From positions 34,687,935 to 34,751,934 of the forward strand of contig NC_080541.1 in NCBI RefSeq assembly GCF_028640845.1: 64,000 nucleotides of DNA. Direction: 5' to 3'. The notes below the pieces were generated by a model that ran no database searches, was not told where the DNA came from, and was given only the letters and a program-made list of their open reading frames with translations. Both the position numbers and the translations under genes were made by a program. This DNA comes from Ahaetulla prasina (Eukaryota; Chordata; Lepidosauria; Squamata; Colubridae). This document shows positions 34,037-44,584 of the stretch, one piece after another. Numbering within the stretch: the stretch's first letter is position 1; each line of letters begins with the position of its first letter.

Positions 34037-36930
34037 AGAGCCAATACTACAGTCATATAAAAATGAATAGTTTTCAATCATATAGTCATGACTGCCATCT
34101 TGACTTAAAATCTCCCCCACTGAGATGGTCCTTGACATATCACCAGGTACTTAGTAAATGTTTGCACTTAGAACACTCCCATTCCAAAGGTACTTATGAC
34201 CCTGTTCTGATGGCTGTGTTTGCACCCATGGTCATGTGACTGTATTTCGGATGCACAACAACTGGCCCCGTGGTCACATGACTGTGATTTACACCAGTTT
34301 GACCAAAATGATGTAAATTTACTTCTAGTTTTCAACTAAAATGTCCCATAGTGAGCACTGGGTTTACTTTACAAATGATGTGTATATTTGCAAAAAAAAA
34401 ATTGTAAAACAGTGTCAATGATATGGGTGACCTGCTTTACAACCATTGCAACTTCCATTTGTAATGGTCAGGCTCCATTACAGTCCCAAGTTAAGGATGT
34501 CATTGTGCTGAAGCTTACAGGATCTGTTTTTAGTCATGGGTTTGAAATAGAAGGTGGGAAGAAATTACTGACATGTGGATTAACTCCACCAGTTATTGTG
34601 ATGATATGGGGCAAGGGTAGTCTGGAATGAAGAAACAAACAACGAAAGTATGTAACCCAGCTGTTACTTTGAGTTGCTTACATTCCTCAGATGAAACACC
34701 ACATTTTCTTGGGAAATGAAATGCTCTAGACAGTAACTAGATAACGTCTATATTAAGAAAGCAAAAGCAGCATTTTGAGAAAATGAAATGGCAAAATAAG
34801 CCAAATTAATTTTATTAATAATTAGAGGCCATTCAGATTTACTTGGTTTTCATGTAGCTTAACAGTAAGATAGTTAACATCCGTGAATATCTACAGTTTG
34901 ACAGCTTTAAAATAATTGTGTCGTCAAAGTAATGTTACAATGAGAGTTTTTTCCCCCTCTGAATATAGTTTTAAAAAGACAAAAACTACCTAATCAACTG
35001 AAAATTGGAATAAGCAAAGGATGAATGGAAGAAGCTATTTAACCCTTTATTATAGGTTTAATTTTCAGGTTAAAATCATTCACTCCAAGTCCTTAGAAAG
35101 GATGATTTTGAACTGATAAATAGCTAAACAGGAAATATTAAGCCACATTCCCTTTGCAGTACTTACATACTGTCCCAAACTGGATGACCTTGGACTATGT
35201 TCATGAGCAGGCCAACACAGTTAATGAATAACTGAAAACTTTAAAAACAACCAACAATTTAATATGACTAAAACCAAAAGAATCACAGAAAACAGTATCC
35301 CACAGATGTATACACACATTCTAGCGCTCAGATCACGATAAAATAAAATCATGTTGATGGATTTCCTAAATGCAGACACGATTTCTATTTTCTAGACTTG
35401 TACAACACATATAAATCAAACCCTAAACTTACATCTTTTAGCCTAAAGTCAGTTTGGCTAATTTCTGGGCTGCCTCATGCTACATTTAGAAACAATAGCC
35501 AGTTTCCACAAACATTCAACCAAAAACTAGCCAATTTCATATTAATCTTATCTAGTATGTTGTTTGAACCATCTCTGAGCATAAAACTGAGAGCTGTTGT
35601 TCATTTTGAAAAAAGTGATAACATTTTACAAAATGTTACAGGTTTACAGTCCATGCTGTCAAAGTTCAATAGTTTTATCTTAATGAACAAAACATAATCA
35701 TTAAGTAATTCTATCTGAAACTCAGGCTATTCTATTATCTTCGTATCTTCCCAGTTGTTTTTGCTCTATTGCTTTTTCCATCACAAAAAAAATAATTGAA
35801 GTTTTGTCATTGCTGTTAGTTGTGATTGTATTAAAGGTGAAGTCACATATATGAGAAATGGATCATAGGTTGACCAAATTCCTTTTAGAAGAAGAGGGAA
35901 AATATAAAAATACAGGCATAAGATTTGAGTTTTATTGCTATCAAAAAGAAGTGTTCTTTTTCTTCACCCCCTCCTTCCTAAACATCTTCAAGTCCAAATA
36001 TCTCCTAATATTTCAGGCACATGAAATATGTTTGATGGGTTTATTTTGCTATAAAGGAACCCTCTCCCTCAATCCCTCTTGGGAATGCTCTCCAGCTGTC
36101 TAGGTTATAATTCCATCACTTGAGGGTGTGGCTGAGGCTGACCTCTACATAATGTCATCATTCCTGCTCAGCCTGTAAATTGTAAATGAAACCTTTTGTA
36201 ATAAGTCTAAAATATGCATGCAGAAAAAGGAAGGCATAAGAGGTCAGGAGTGCAGCCTCTCCACAGGGTCACTAGATGCATAGAGCAGCTGGCAAATACA
36301 CAAAATTCAACAACAAAATGATTACCCATTGCTGACTTTATGGATGACTGCTCTAGCCATCTTAATTATCTTCATTCTAGCAGTCTTAATCATTTTCATT
36401 CTAGTTTTGTTTCCTACTTGAGTGATCTTCAGAAAGGGCCAAAGATACATCATTCTGCATAGCAGAATTTAAATGATATTTCATCTGTTTGATTGTACTA
36501 CTTAGGCTTTTTTGATCTGGAGATATACAGTAGATGTATAGTTACAATTTGCAACATATGTTTGCCTACACTTTTGCACAGTTGAATCTAGCTTACGTTA
36601 ACTCATGATCACATGCCGGATCCAAATTCTGTGTCTCTTATCTATCTGTTTCAATTTATTAGCCACCCAGGCCCAATGGACTCCGGTGGGACTCTATGAT
36701 CCCAGTCATAAAAGCATAATAGTTTTCCATTACGTGGATAAACTCTGGCCTCTGGCTTTTATGCTTTCTCTTTTCTAGTACTCTTTTCTCCAGGGCAGGA
36801 GAAATTAACAAAACCAGAGGTTCTTATTCCAACGGAATTTCAGTGGAATGTTTTGAAATAAATAGAAATACAGCTTCATTGAGCCTAAGCTTGAAGGTAC
36901 TCAGAGAAGGCTAGTACCATGCCTGACTCA
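34037..36930. other. Mostly unique DNA; mosaic repeat at about 34120-34520
   Basis: 34120-34520 contains GGTCATGTGACTG, GGATGCACAACAACTGG and GTGGTCACATGACTG. These resemble the interior of the pogo-like family (GGTCATGTG, GGATGCTTGGCAA), but no termini can be set. No gene is recognised in the rest. Confidence 0.4.
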
Positions 36931-36938
36931 TCTATGGA

Positions 36939-37327
36939 CCGTGGTGGGATTCAAATAATTTAACAACTGGTTCTCTGCCCTAATGACCAGCTGGGTGGGC
37001 AAAAGGGGAGGGCCATGGTGGGCATAGCCAGGGAGTGTGACAGGCAGTCCTTGGCCTCCTGCACCCCCCTGGGAGCAAAAACGGGTTGCAGGAAGGCCGC
37101 GCCGCAACTCCCCAATGCCCCATTATGGGCCTAGTAGGTCTCTCTGCAGCCTCCTGGGAGCAAAAACAGACCATGGAGGGGCTGCACTGCACCCCCAACC
37201 ACCCTGTTTTGGACCTAGTAGGCCTCCCTGCACTTATCTGGAAGCCAAAATGGGGTGCATGGGGCCAGCCAGCAATTTAACAACCTGTCCGCCTCAACTG
37301 GCCCAAACCAGGTGAATCCCACCACTG
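36939..37327. mobile_element. hAT-type element, 389 bp
   Basis: The ends CCGTGGTGGGATTCAA and GGTGAATCCCACCACTG are inverted repeats. A perfect 8-bp TCTATGGA flanks it (36931-36938, 37328-37335). The interior holds two and a half diverged units of GGGAGCAAAAAC...GGGCCTAGTAGG...CTCCCTGCA. The related short form is at 52513. Confidence 0.85.
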
Positions 37328-37562
37328 TCTATGGACTATTTTACCACAGTACCTGAAAGTGTGCAGGAATCATTGAACTGACAAAAACATAGTGTAATCA
37401 CTGTTGCAATGTGTACATTTATACTCAAATTCTGTTAGTTCTGCTACCAATATAATTTTCAAGAAGGCAACCACATAGCCACGAAACAAGTCAACTTCAG
37501 TTTTTGTAAACTCAACAGTTTCCAAGGAAGCTTATGAAACCTTTTGCAATCGATATGTTATT

Positions 37563-37887
37563 GTTATTAGTTGCAAAGTAGTGTCCCACCCATTGAGACC
37601 CTATGGACAACGTTCTTCCAAGCCTTCCTGTCCTCAACCATCCCCTGGAGTCCATTTAAGCTCATGCCTACTGCTTCAGTGACTCCATCCAGCCACCTCA
37701 TTCTCTGCCGTCCCCTTCTTCTTTTGCCCTCAATTTTTCCCAGCATTAGGCTCTTCTCCAGTGAGTCTTTCCTTCTCATTAGGTGGCCAAAGTATTTCAG
37801 TTTCATCTTCAGGATCTGGCCTTCTAAAGATCAGTCAGGGTTGATCTCCTCTAGGACTGACTGGTTTGATCGCCTTGCAGTCCAAGG
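37563..37887 (-). pseudogene. BovB (RTE) LINE 3' end, antisense
   Basis: The minus-strand frame (37567-37806) reads MKLKYFGHLMRRKDSLEKSL, MLGKIEGKRRRGRQRMRWLD, GVTEAVGMSLNGL and MVEDRKAWKNVV, the BovB ORF2 C-terminus. The DNA continues upstream with AGTCCTAGAGGAGATCAACC, typical of BovB. A palindromic MITE then interrupts the copy at 37888. Confidence 0.85.
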
Positions 37888-37993
37888 CAGGGGTCTCCAA
37901 CCTAGGCAACTTTAAGACTTGTGGATTTCAACTCCCAGAACTCTGGGAGTTGAAGGCCACAAGTCTTAAGGTTGCCAAGGTTGAAGGCCCCTG
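37888..37993. mobile_element. Palindromic hAT-like MITE in BovB
   Basis: CAGGGGTCTCCAACCTAGGC and AACTTTAAGACTTGTGG on the left mirror CCACAAGTCTTAAGGTTGCC and GAAGGCCCCTG on the right. The flanks GTCCAAGG and ATCAAAGA match at five of eight positions, which fits a decayed duplication because BovB-like sequence seems to resume after it. Confidence 0.75.
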
Positions 37994-38001
37994 ATCAAAG
38001 A

Positions 38002-38856
38002 GACTCGCAGTCAATATAGCTGAAGTATTGTTTGTATCAATTCCAATTTATTATATGAATTTGTAGGAAGCCATGACACCATCAGCACCTTAACGTATAC
38101 TCACCTGTTTTGGATAATTTTGCTTTCTTTCTGCTTCTTCTATTTAACTTTGCTCATTCTTGTGCCATGAAACAACTCCTTTCTAAAATACCACACAGGC
38201 TTACTACTCTTTGTTTAAAACACTTCCCCTTCTTTTGAAGAAAACCTTCTGCCTGTTTTTGCCTCCCACATTTTTTTCTTGAATTACGTATTTCCTGCCA
38301 GAGAAAGAGATGATAGACATGCAGAGAACAGAAACACATTCATACACCATAATTTAAAATTTTCATATAAAACATGCTCTTGTGCAACTCTCTTGTAGTT
38401 ATTTCCCTGGCCTGTCCATCTGCCAGTTGAAAATAAGGATAAATACACAGACTTCCTAAATCAGAATCAGAGTCTGAAAGATTTAGCATATCCATCACTT
38501 ATTAAATTAAACCATAACATATATAATTTGTAAACTAATAGTCCATTTCTTTATATGTCTCCTATATAGTAAATCCTATTTATCTACACAGATCATGCTC
38601 CTGATTAAACAAGTATAAGACTGCAGTTGACATTTAAATAGTTCAAGGATTGTTATGAAATGACTTCTTGAAACAGAAGGCACTTTTATATTATTGGAAC
38701 ACCATGAATTACATTATTTCATTCTCTTGATTCAATGAATTTTGAAATTAAATCTTCAGGATACTTTATCATTTCAAGGAGACTTTATAAAACTATGTAA
38801 GCACATTCAAAAGAAACAACAATTAAAATAGGAAAACAGCAACATGTGATCTAAAC
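38002..38856. other. No recognised features
   Basis: AT-rich DNA. A 61-codon minus-strand frame near 38154-38339 has no recognisable domain. Confidence 0.4.
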
Positions 38857-38989
38857 CAGGGGTATCAAACTCACGTTTGATGTTGTCATCACATGATGTA
38901 TTGCAACGTATCACAACTTTTTCCCTCTTTGCTAAACCAGGATGGGTGTGGCCAGAACATGACGCATCTCCACGAGTTTGACGCCCCTG
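38857..38989. mobile_element. hAT-type MITE, 133 bp
   Basis: The ends are CAGGGGTATCAAACTCACG and CGAGTTTGACGCCCCTG. The flanks ATCTAAAC and ATTTAGAG match at five of eight positions. It has the same length and architecture as 4103-4235. Confidence 0.75.
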
Positions 38990-39312
38990 ATTTAGAGTAA
39001 CCAATTCATGGTCTATGGTCTTTATAAACCTTCCCAGCTTCATTTTGAGCCTCTCTATCACACTCCTCCAATTGGCAGTAAAATCACCAAACTGTAATGC
39101 TGCCATTTCCCTCATTTTTGGGTAATACCTAAAACTCTGAACCTTCCTCCTTGCAATGGACCAAAGGTTATCACCATCACTGTCTGATGACATAAAGTCA
39201 CCAAGAAACTTGCCTTCCCCTTCTTTCTTTTTTTCCTTCCACAACTTTTAAAATTTCCTCCTATATTAAAAATAAAAATAAAAATCCTGAGCACAAAATC
39301 ATTACCCGTTCA

Positions 39313-39710
39313 CAGAGGTGAAATGTAAAATTTGTTACTACCGGTTCTGTGGGGATGGCTTGGTGGTGGTGGTGGGGTAATGTGATTGGGTGGGCATGGC
39401 CAACTTTTTTTTTCACTTTTAAAAGCACTTTTTTTCTACAACCTCTTTGTCCGAAGGAAAAATGCTTTTAAGAGGTTCTGACGATCCCAGCTGAGCCACG
39501 CGATCATCAGAGGCTTTTTTTTTACCTTTAAAAGCATTTTTTTGGCTGAAGAAAACATGCTTTTAAAAGTAAAAAAAACACCCTCTGGTGATTGCACGGC
39601 TCACCTGGGCATGTGGGGGGCAGGGATTTTTGCTATCGGTTCTCCAAACCACTTGCCACCATCGCTATCGGATTGGGTGATCCTGTCTGAACCGGAGCAT
39701 TTCACCCCTG
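39313..39710. mobile_element. hAT-type element, 398 bp
   Basis: CAGAGGTGAAAT on the left and ATTTCACCCCTG on the right are inverted repeats. The flanks CCCGTTCA and CCCATTTA match at six of eight positions. The interior has paired TTTTAAAAGCA and TGCTTTTAAAAG segments and poly-T tracts, as in the interrupted relative at 1197-3212, but in inverse orientation. Confidence 0.8.
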
Positions 39711-41159
39711 CCCATTTAGAGGTAAGTACTAAGCCAAAAACTAAAATAATATAAAAATAATTCCAATGAAACAGATGAAACAGTTATTATAGTACAAATC
39801 CCAAATCCAGCAGAAAGTAAAAGGGCAAGAAGTAAGGAAACCAACTATTATATTCTTTAAAAGGGTATTCCAGAACTATGAAGTTTCCATGGGAAAGGTC
39901 ATGTCTATAGTACTTCCCAGCCTATTAATTTTCACTGCTGTATCAGGGCCTCAAGAAAATACATCATGTAAATTAAATGCTCCTTTGGATAACCTACTAT
40001 GAAAATATTTAAGATGTATATAGCATAAGATCATTTAAAATGTTTGGAAACACATGTGCCCCAAATAACACTGATACAAAATTAGCATCGGTAACTAGAA
40101 AGCCTAACTTCTACAAGCATTCACACTTCCAATTTCTACTGTTGCTACTTCCTAATCATATCAACTATTGTTGAGTGAGATGAGCAGAAAAAACAAAGAA
40201 GAAATTTCTAGATAATGAAGAGTTGAGAGGGATGCACACAATGATATTTAGCAGAAGTGTGCAGGACGTTTGACCAGGTGCTTCATGTGCAAACAAAATA
40301 TGCAGCTGGACTTCTTCAAGCCACTAAGAGGCTTCTTGAAAGCTGAACAAAAGTACTCCAAGGTTTTAACCATGGTATGCGTTTGCTTGCACAGATGTTA
40401 CTTACACAGGGAAGCCAAGAAAGCAAAGTAGCATTGACTTTATGGCTAAGGGTCTTCCGGGAAATGCCCAGGTAGGTTGAAAAGATTTTAGAAAGCTTTG
40501 AAGCAACTAACCAGAATTCCACTGGTTGGAATAAGTTGAAACTGCTACTGAAACAGCTAACTGAAAGCGTCTGAAAGAACTTGTTGCCCAATACGTACAG
40601 TAGTACAAAAAAATTTACTACTACTCCTGCTGCTGCTACCACTACTGGAACATGATGGTGGATACTCTTTCTTAGTCCAGCAATCTGCCTTGAATAATAT
40701 TTGATCTTTGAAATCATAGGGTACTCTTCCATTTCTTTAGAAACAATCATATGCAAATATGAATTTCCATGTAAAGGTGGGTCAAACAGGAGTAACAATT
40801 TCTTGGGCCGAGAACTGCCTTCTTTACTTTTACTCTTCCAGTCATTAAGACTGGGAAATAGCTTATACTAATTAGATAAGATTGATTTACAGGCCGAACA
40901 CCACACACAATTTGTGTAGTCTGGGGTCAGGCGGGCAGCTGTAGAAACCGCTCTGCTAATTATGAGAATTCACTGTTCGTTAATAGAATCTCTCTCCACA
41001 AACAGCAGCTGTGTGTTTGCTCACACAGATTATTAATTCTGGCCTTGCCTCAGCTGCAAGATTCTGTTGTGTCAAAAGGAATCCTAAGAAAGAAATGTCA
41101 GTTATCACCCCAGCCATGCCAAGAGTGAAAAGAAAGGAAAATCAGTTCTAATGATAGGT
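39711..41159. other. Unique DNA with one unassigned 160-codon frame
   Basis: An open frame on the minus strand (40316-40798, 160 codons) is the longest outside a recognisable repeat. It starts MLLLFDPPLHG and has a hydrophobic run VVVAAAGVVVNFFVLLYVL, partly from a CTGCTGCTGCTAC-type repeat. I recognise no family, and there is no splice or promoter context. Confidence 0.3.
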
Positions 41160-41167
41160 GTGTAAAG

Positions 41168-41502
41168 CAGTGGGGGGGTTTCAATTTTTTTTACTACCAG
41201 TTCTATGGGTAGTAAAAGCTTGGTGGGCGTGGCTTGGTAGGCATTGCAGAGGAAGGATACTGTAAAATCTTCATTTCTACCCCACTCCAAGGGAAGGATA
41301 CTGTAAAATCTCCATTCCCTCCCCAATCCAGGGGAAGGTTACTGCAAAACCCCCATTTTCTCCTAATCAGCTGGGACTTGGGAGGCAGAGAATAGATGGG
41401 GGTGGGGCCAGTCAGAATTTTTACTACCGGTTCTCCGAACTACTCAAAATTTCTACTACCGGTTCTCCAGAATTGGTCAGAACCTGCTGAAACCCACCTC
41501 TG
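41168..41502. mobile_element. hAT-type MITE, 335 bp
   Basis: CAGTGGGGGGGTTTCAA and GAAACCCACCTCTG form the ends. A perfect 8-bp GTGTAAAG flanks it (41160-41167, 41503-41510). It carries three internal GGAAGGATACTG units, one more than its relatives at 15507, 30162 and 53897. Confidence 0.9.
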
Positions 41503-41600
41503 GTGTAAAGGCTGTCTACGTTTCCCTATACTATCCTCTGGCAATGGCATTGTCCTGATATGGTAGAAGTAGAGCCCAAAGAATCCTGTCCAATTAGAAA

Positions 41601-41664
41601 TCTTCTCCTTCTCCTTCTCCTTCTCCTTCTCCTTCTCCTTCTCCTTCTCCTTCTCCTTCTCCTT
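41601..41664. repeat. CTCCTT hexamer array
   Basis: About ten near-perfect CTCCTT units abut the LINE tail at 41676. The Glu-Lys repeat frame on the minus strand comes from this array. Confidence 0.9.
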
Positions 41665-41675
41665 GGAGAAATCCA

Positions 41676-41930
41676 TGAAAAAACTGTCTACTATTGACCT
41701 CACCCCATTCCTAAGAGGTCTGTAAGGCTCGTGCATAAGAGCACAAGCGTGCCTACTGTTCCTGTCCTATTGTTTCCTTTCGTTATATCCAATTAATATA
41801 GTTATTACATACTCATACTCATATATATGCTTATATATTGTATAGTTATTTCATGCTTATGCTTATATATACTGTGTGACAAAATAAATAAAATTAAAAA
41901 TAAAATAAAATAAAAAATAAAAAATAAAAT
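41676..41930 (+). mobile_element. 3' tail of the CR1-group LINE
   Basis: It begins AAAAACTGTCTACTATTGAC, encoding the last residues (LSTIDLTPFLRGL-like) of the ORF in the copies at 44708, 49549 and 60036. The shared 3' UTR follows (GCATAAGAGCACAAGCGTGC, CCTACTGTTCCTGTCCTATT) and ends TGTGACAAAATAAATAAA plus A-rich units. Confidence 0.8.
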
Positions 41931-42395
41931 GAATGGTTAGTGGATCAAGAAGAAGGGGCAAGCAAAGAACTTTCTGGCTTGTTACCATCACAACTGATAT
42001 AAAGATGAACATCCAGCAACTGAAAGAAGTTGTGCTTGACAGGGTAAACTTGGAGAGCACTTGCCTATAAAGTTACCAAGAAGTAACAGTTAAAATTGCT
42101 ATTAATAGGAGGGAAATAGGAGAGAAATTTCTCTTATGGTAGGATGCTTACTTCTAAAAATAATCTTTAAATAATGTAGTACCAGTACATAAGAGATCTT
42201 CAGATATACAGTATAAGGAGGTAACTTTCCGTAATCTGACCATATAATACTCATGGATAATGACATGTACAATGGTATTGGCTGGAAATGGGAAAATATT
42301 TTGCAAGGCAAAAACTATGCATGTGAATAAATGAAAACAGAGTGTCAGTTTTGGAAGGCAATTTTCTTTTTGCTTCTTAACTGCCACATATCTTT

Positions 42396-42425
42396 TATTT
42401 TATTTATTTATTTATTTATTTATTC
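42396..42425. repeat. ATTT tetranucleotide repeat
   Basis: Short run of TTTA units immediately before the LTR-like segment at 42464. Confidence 0.8.
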
Positions 42426-42463
42426 ACATTTTTATATTTTAGCTGGGGAAGTTGGGAGGGGGC

Positions 42464-42764
42464 TGTTGTTGGAGCGGTAGAAAGTTAGTCATAACAATAT
42501 TCCGTATTCAAGGACATCCAGCGTCTGATGGAGACTGCCTGAAGATTGTATCCAGTTGAGTGTGAAGAGTTGATTGGACAATGTGATGAACTTGTGGGTG
42601 TGGGGCAGGGCTGTGAACTGTCAACCGGGTGTGGAAAACCTGGAAGCTTTCAGTTTTGGGTTTTCCCAGCTGTGCCAACATGACATCTCTAATAAATTGG
42701 AACTTCGAGGAACCTCAAACCTCAGAGCTTTTTTTCATTGGGGGTGTTCCTTGGAACCCTGACA
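42464..42764 (+). mobile_element. Possible LTR remnant
   Basis: It begins TGTTGTTGG, has a polyadenylation signal in CTCTAATAAATTGG (about 42690) and ends GGAACCCTGACA, the order seen in retroviral-type LTRs (TG...AATAAA...CA). No target duplication is visible, so the boundaries are tentative. Confidence 0.35.
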
Positions 42765-42769
42765 CAGAG

Positions 42770-44094
42770 TTCCTGAAAATAAATAAATAAACAAACAAAT
42801 GTGTCTTTATATATTAGTTTTTTAACAGCATGAAATTGTAGTCTCCTATAAATAAAAGTCTCCTATAAATAAAATTCCAAACTCTGTATAAATATATTCA
42901 TTATTCACTAGACCCCTGCTCATGAATAGGCAAAGTAAATGTAATCAATGTGTAATTCAACAAAGAAACTAGGGATGCTTAAGAAATTTGATCTGTGCAA
43001 ATTCCTATATCACAGTTTTTAAACTTGGTAAATACACCTTGGCTGTCTGCATAGTGGTAAACAATTTCGGCAATTTAAACTTGCAGAATATGCATTTTAA
43101 TGCTCTTTTAATATTAAAAAGAATTTTTTTAAATGGAGCTATTGGTAAAAAAAGTGTCAAAGTGAATAGGCTGGAAATAAACCAGTTGTTTCTTCCTGGT
43201 CATTTCTTGCTTCCATAAAAAATGTGACTTACAACTGAAATACATTCAGTGTTCCTAGTTCTGAGAACACATTTGTTCTCCATACATTCTGTTGTGTTTA
43301 AAGTCGCTTACGGGTTTGGCTCAGTCTTCATTTTAGGTATGTTCACTTGACCAAATTAAAAGGAAACATGAACTTCACCATGTGTGTCTTATAAGATACA
43401 CACATTTTTATTGATCCCTGCCATATTGATTGTGTTTAATACTTGAAACATAAGTCCAACTATAAGTAAATTGGTTCTGAGGAATATAGAACTCTGATGT
43501 TAAAAAATGAACCAGGTACAACAAGTAGAAACCTGGACAATGATGCTTTTCTATTAAGGCTGGCTATTCACAGCTCTTTATGCATAGCTGTGATGGAATG
43601 CTGCAGTTGACCTGTACCAGCCCACAAGATCTAATTGTTAAATTTTCTGGAATTTTGTGGGTTAATAGCAGAGGTGAACCTGGATACTTAGCACATCCAT
43701 CAGTTGATCCACAGCTAATAGCACAACAAGGCAATAGCGCTGAAGCTGATAGAGCCAGTTCTTAAATATTTAGCAGCATAACATCGCATACATCAGAACC
43801 TTGTCTGGGTGTTTCATTTCACCCACTCTTCCTTGTATGGGGGAGATAAAAGGAAGAAGTTTGCTTAATGTTTTCTACCATTTTGGTGGCCTGATCCTGA
43901 TCCTGATCTACAGAATTCAAGGCCTGAATGTTGGAACATGCAGATCTCTCAACACATTGGACTCTAAATTATGCGGAGAATGTACATGAAGTCCAAATTC
44001 ATGAAAGCTGGTAAGCAGGCCAACAGGTAGGTAGCCCAAATATCATAAAGTCAAAGAATTGGGGAAGAAGGGCTTGATTGGGGGTGAAGGTTCA
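42770..44094. other. No recognised features
   Basis: AT-rich DNA, including a duplicated AGTCTCCTATAAATAAA (about 42840-42872). No gene or repeat family recognised. Confidence 0.4.
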
Positions 44095-44420
44095 TTCTCT
44101 GAACTTTTGGGTTGGTTTCCAAATGGAAATGGTTTCCAAATGGTTCCACGCTAGGTAACATCTTCAGCAGAGTTTGGGGGATGTCAGTGTTCTTCTATTT
44201 ATAAGGGCTACAGGTGTGGGTGTGTCAAGTGAGGGTCTTGTGATGGGTCAGGCATGAGTCATCAGTGAGTCTTCTGATGGTTCTTGTGATAAGGAGGTTA
44301 CTTCAGGTCACATTGGGAGGTGAACTGCTGGTGGGGGGGAGGGTTGCGTGGATTGGTTGAGGGTTGGTGCTATCTCTGATTGGCTGTACGATTGATTTGG
44401 GTTCTGAGGGGATTGTAGGC
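44095..44420 (-). mobile_element. Penelope-like terminal sequence with disrupted core
   Basis: On the minus strand: CCCAAACTCTGCTGAAGATG and TTACCTAGCGTGGAACC, then GGAAACCAACCCAAAAG and TTCAGAGAATG. The CTGAAGA half is clear, but the GAAA half lies within a local duplication of GGTTTCCAAATGG. The adjacent 44190-44420 (GTTTATAAGGGCTACAGG-like, GATTGGCTGTACG) probably belongs to the same element. Confidence 0.4.
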
Positions 44421-44507
44421 TAATTGTAGGTATGCTATGCTAGAAAAGATATGCTAGTGGACCAATTTAGCAGACCTCTGATGCTCCTGGATCAGGTTAC
44501 CACACGT

Positions 44508-44552
44508 TTCATCTCTCTCTCTCTCTCTCCCTCCCTCCTTCCCTCCCTCCTT
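44508..44552. repeat. CT/CCTT microsatellite
   Basis: TCTCTCTC followed by CCCTCCTT units, directly upstream of a CR1 fragment. Confidence 0.85.
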
Positions 44553-44584
44553 GTAATCATCTTGAATTACTTTTGGAAGAAGGC

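Noticed and set aside
40316..40798. 160-codon frame on the minus strand as a host gene
   Set aside because: No recognisable family, its hydrophobic run comes partly from a trinucleotide repeat, and there is no promoter, splice or homology support.
41440..41736. Glu-Lys repeat protein
   Set aside because: It is a translated CTCCTT hexamer array joining two mobile-element fragments.
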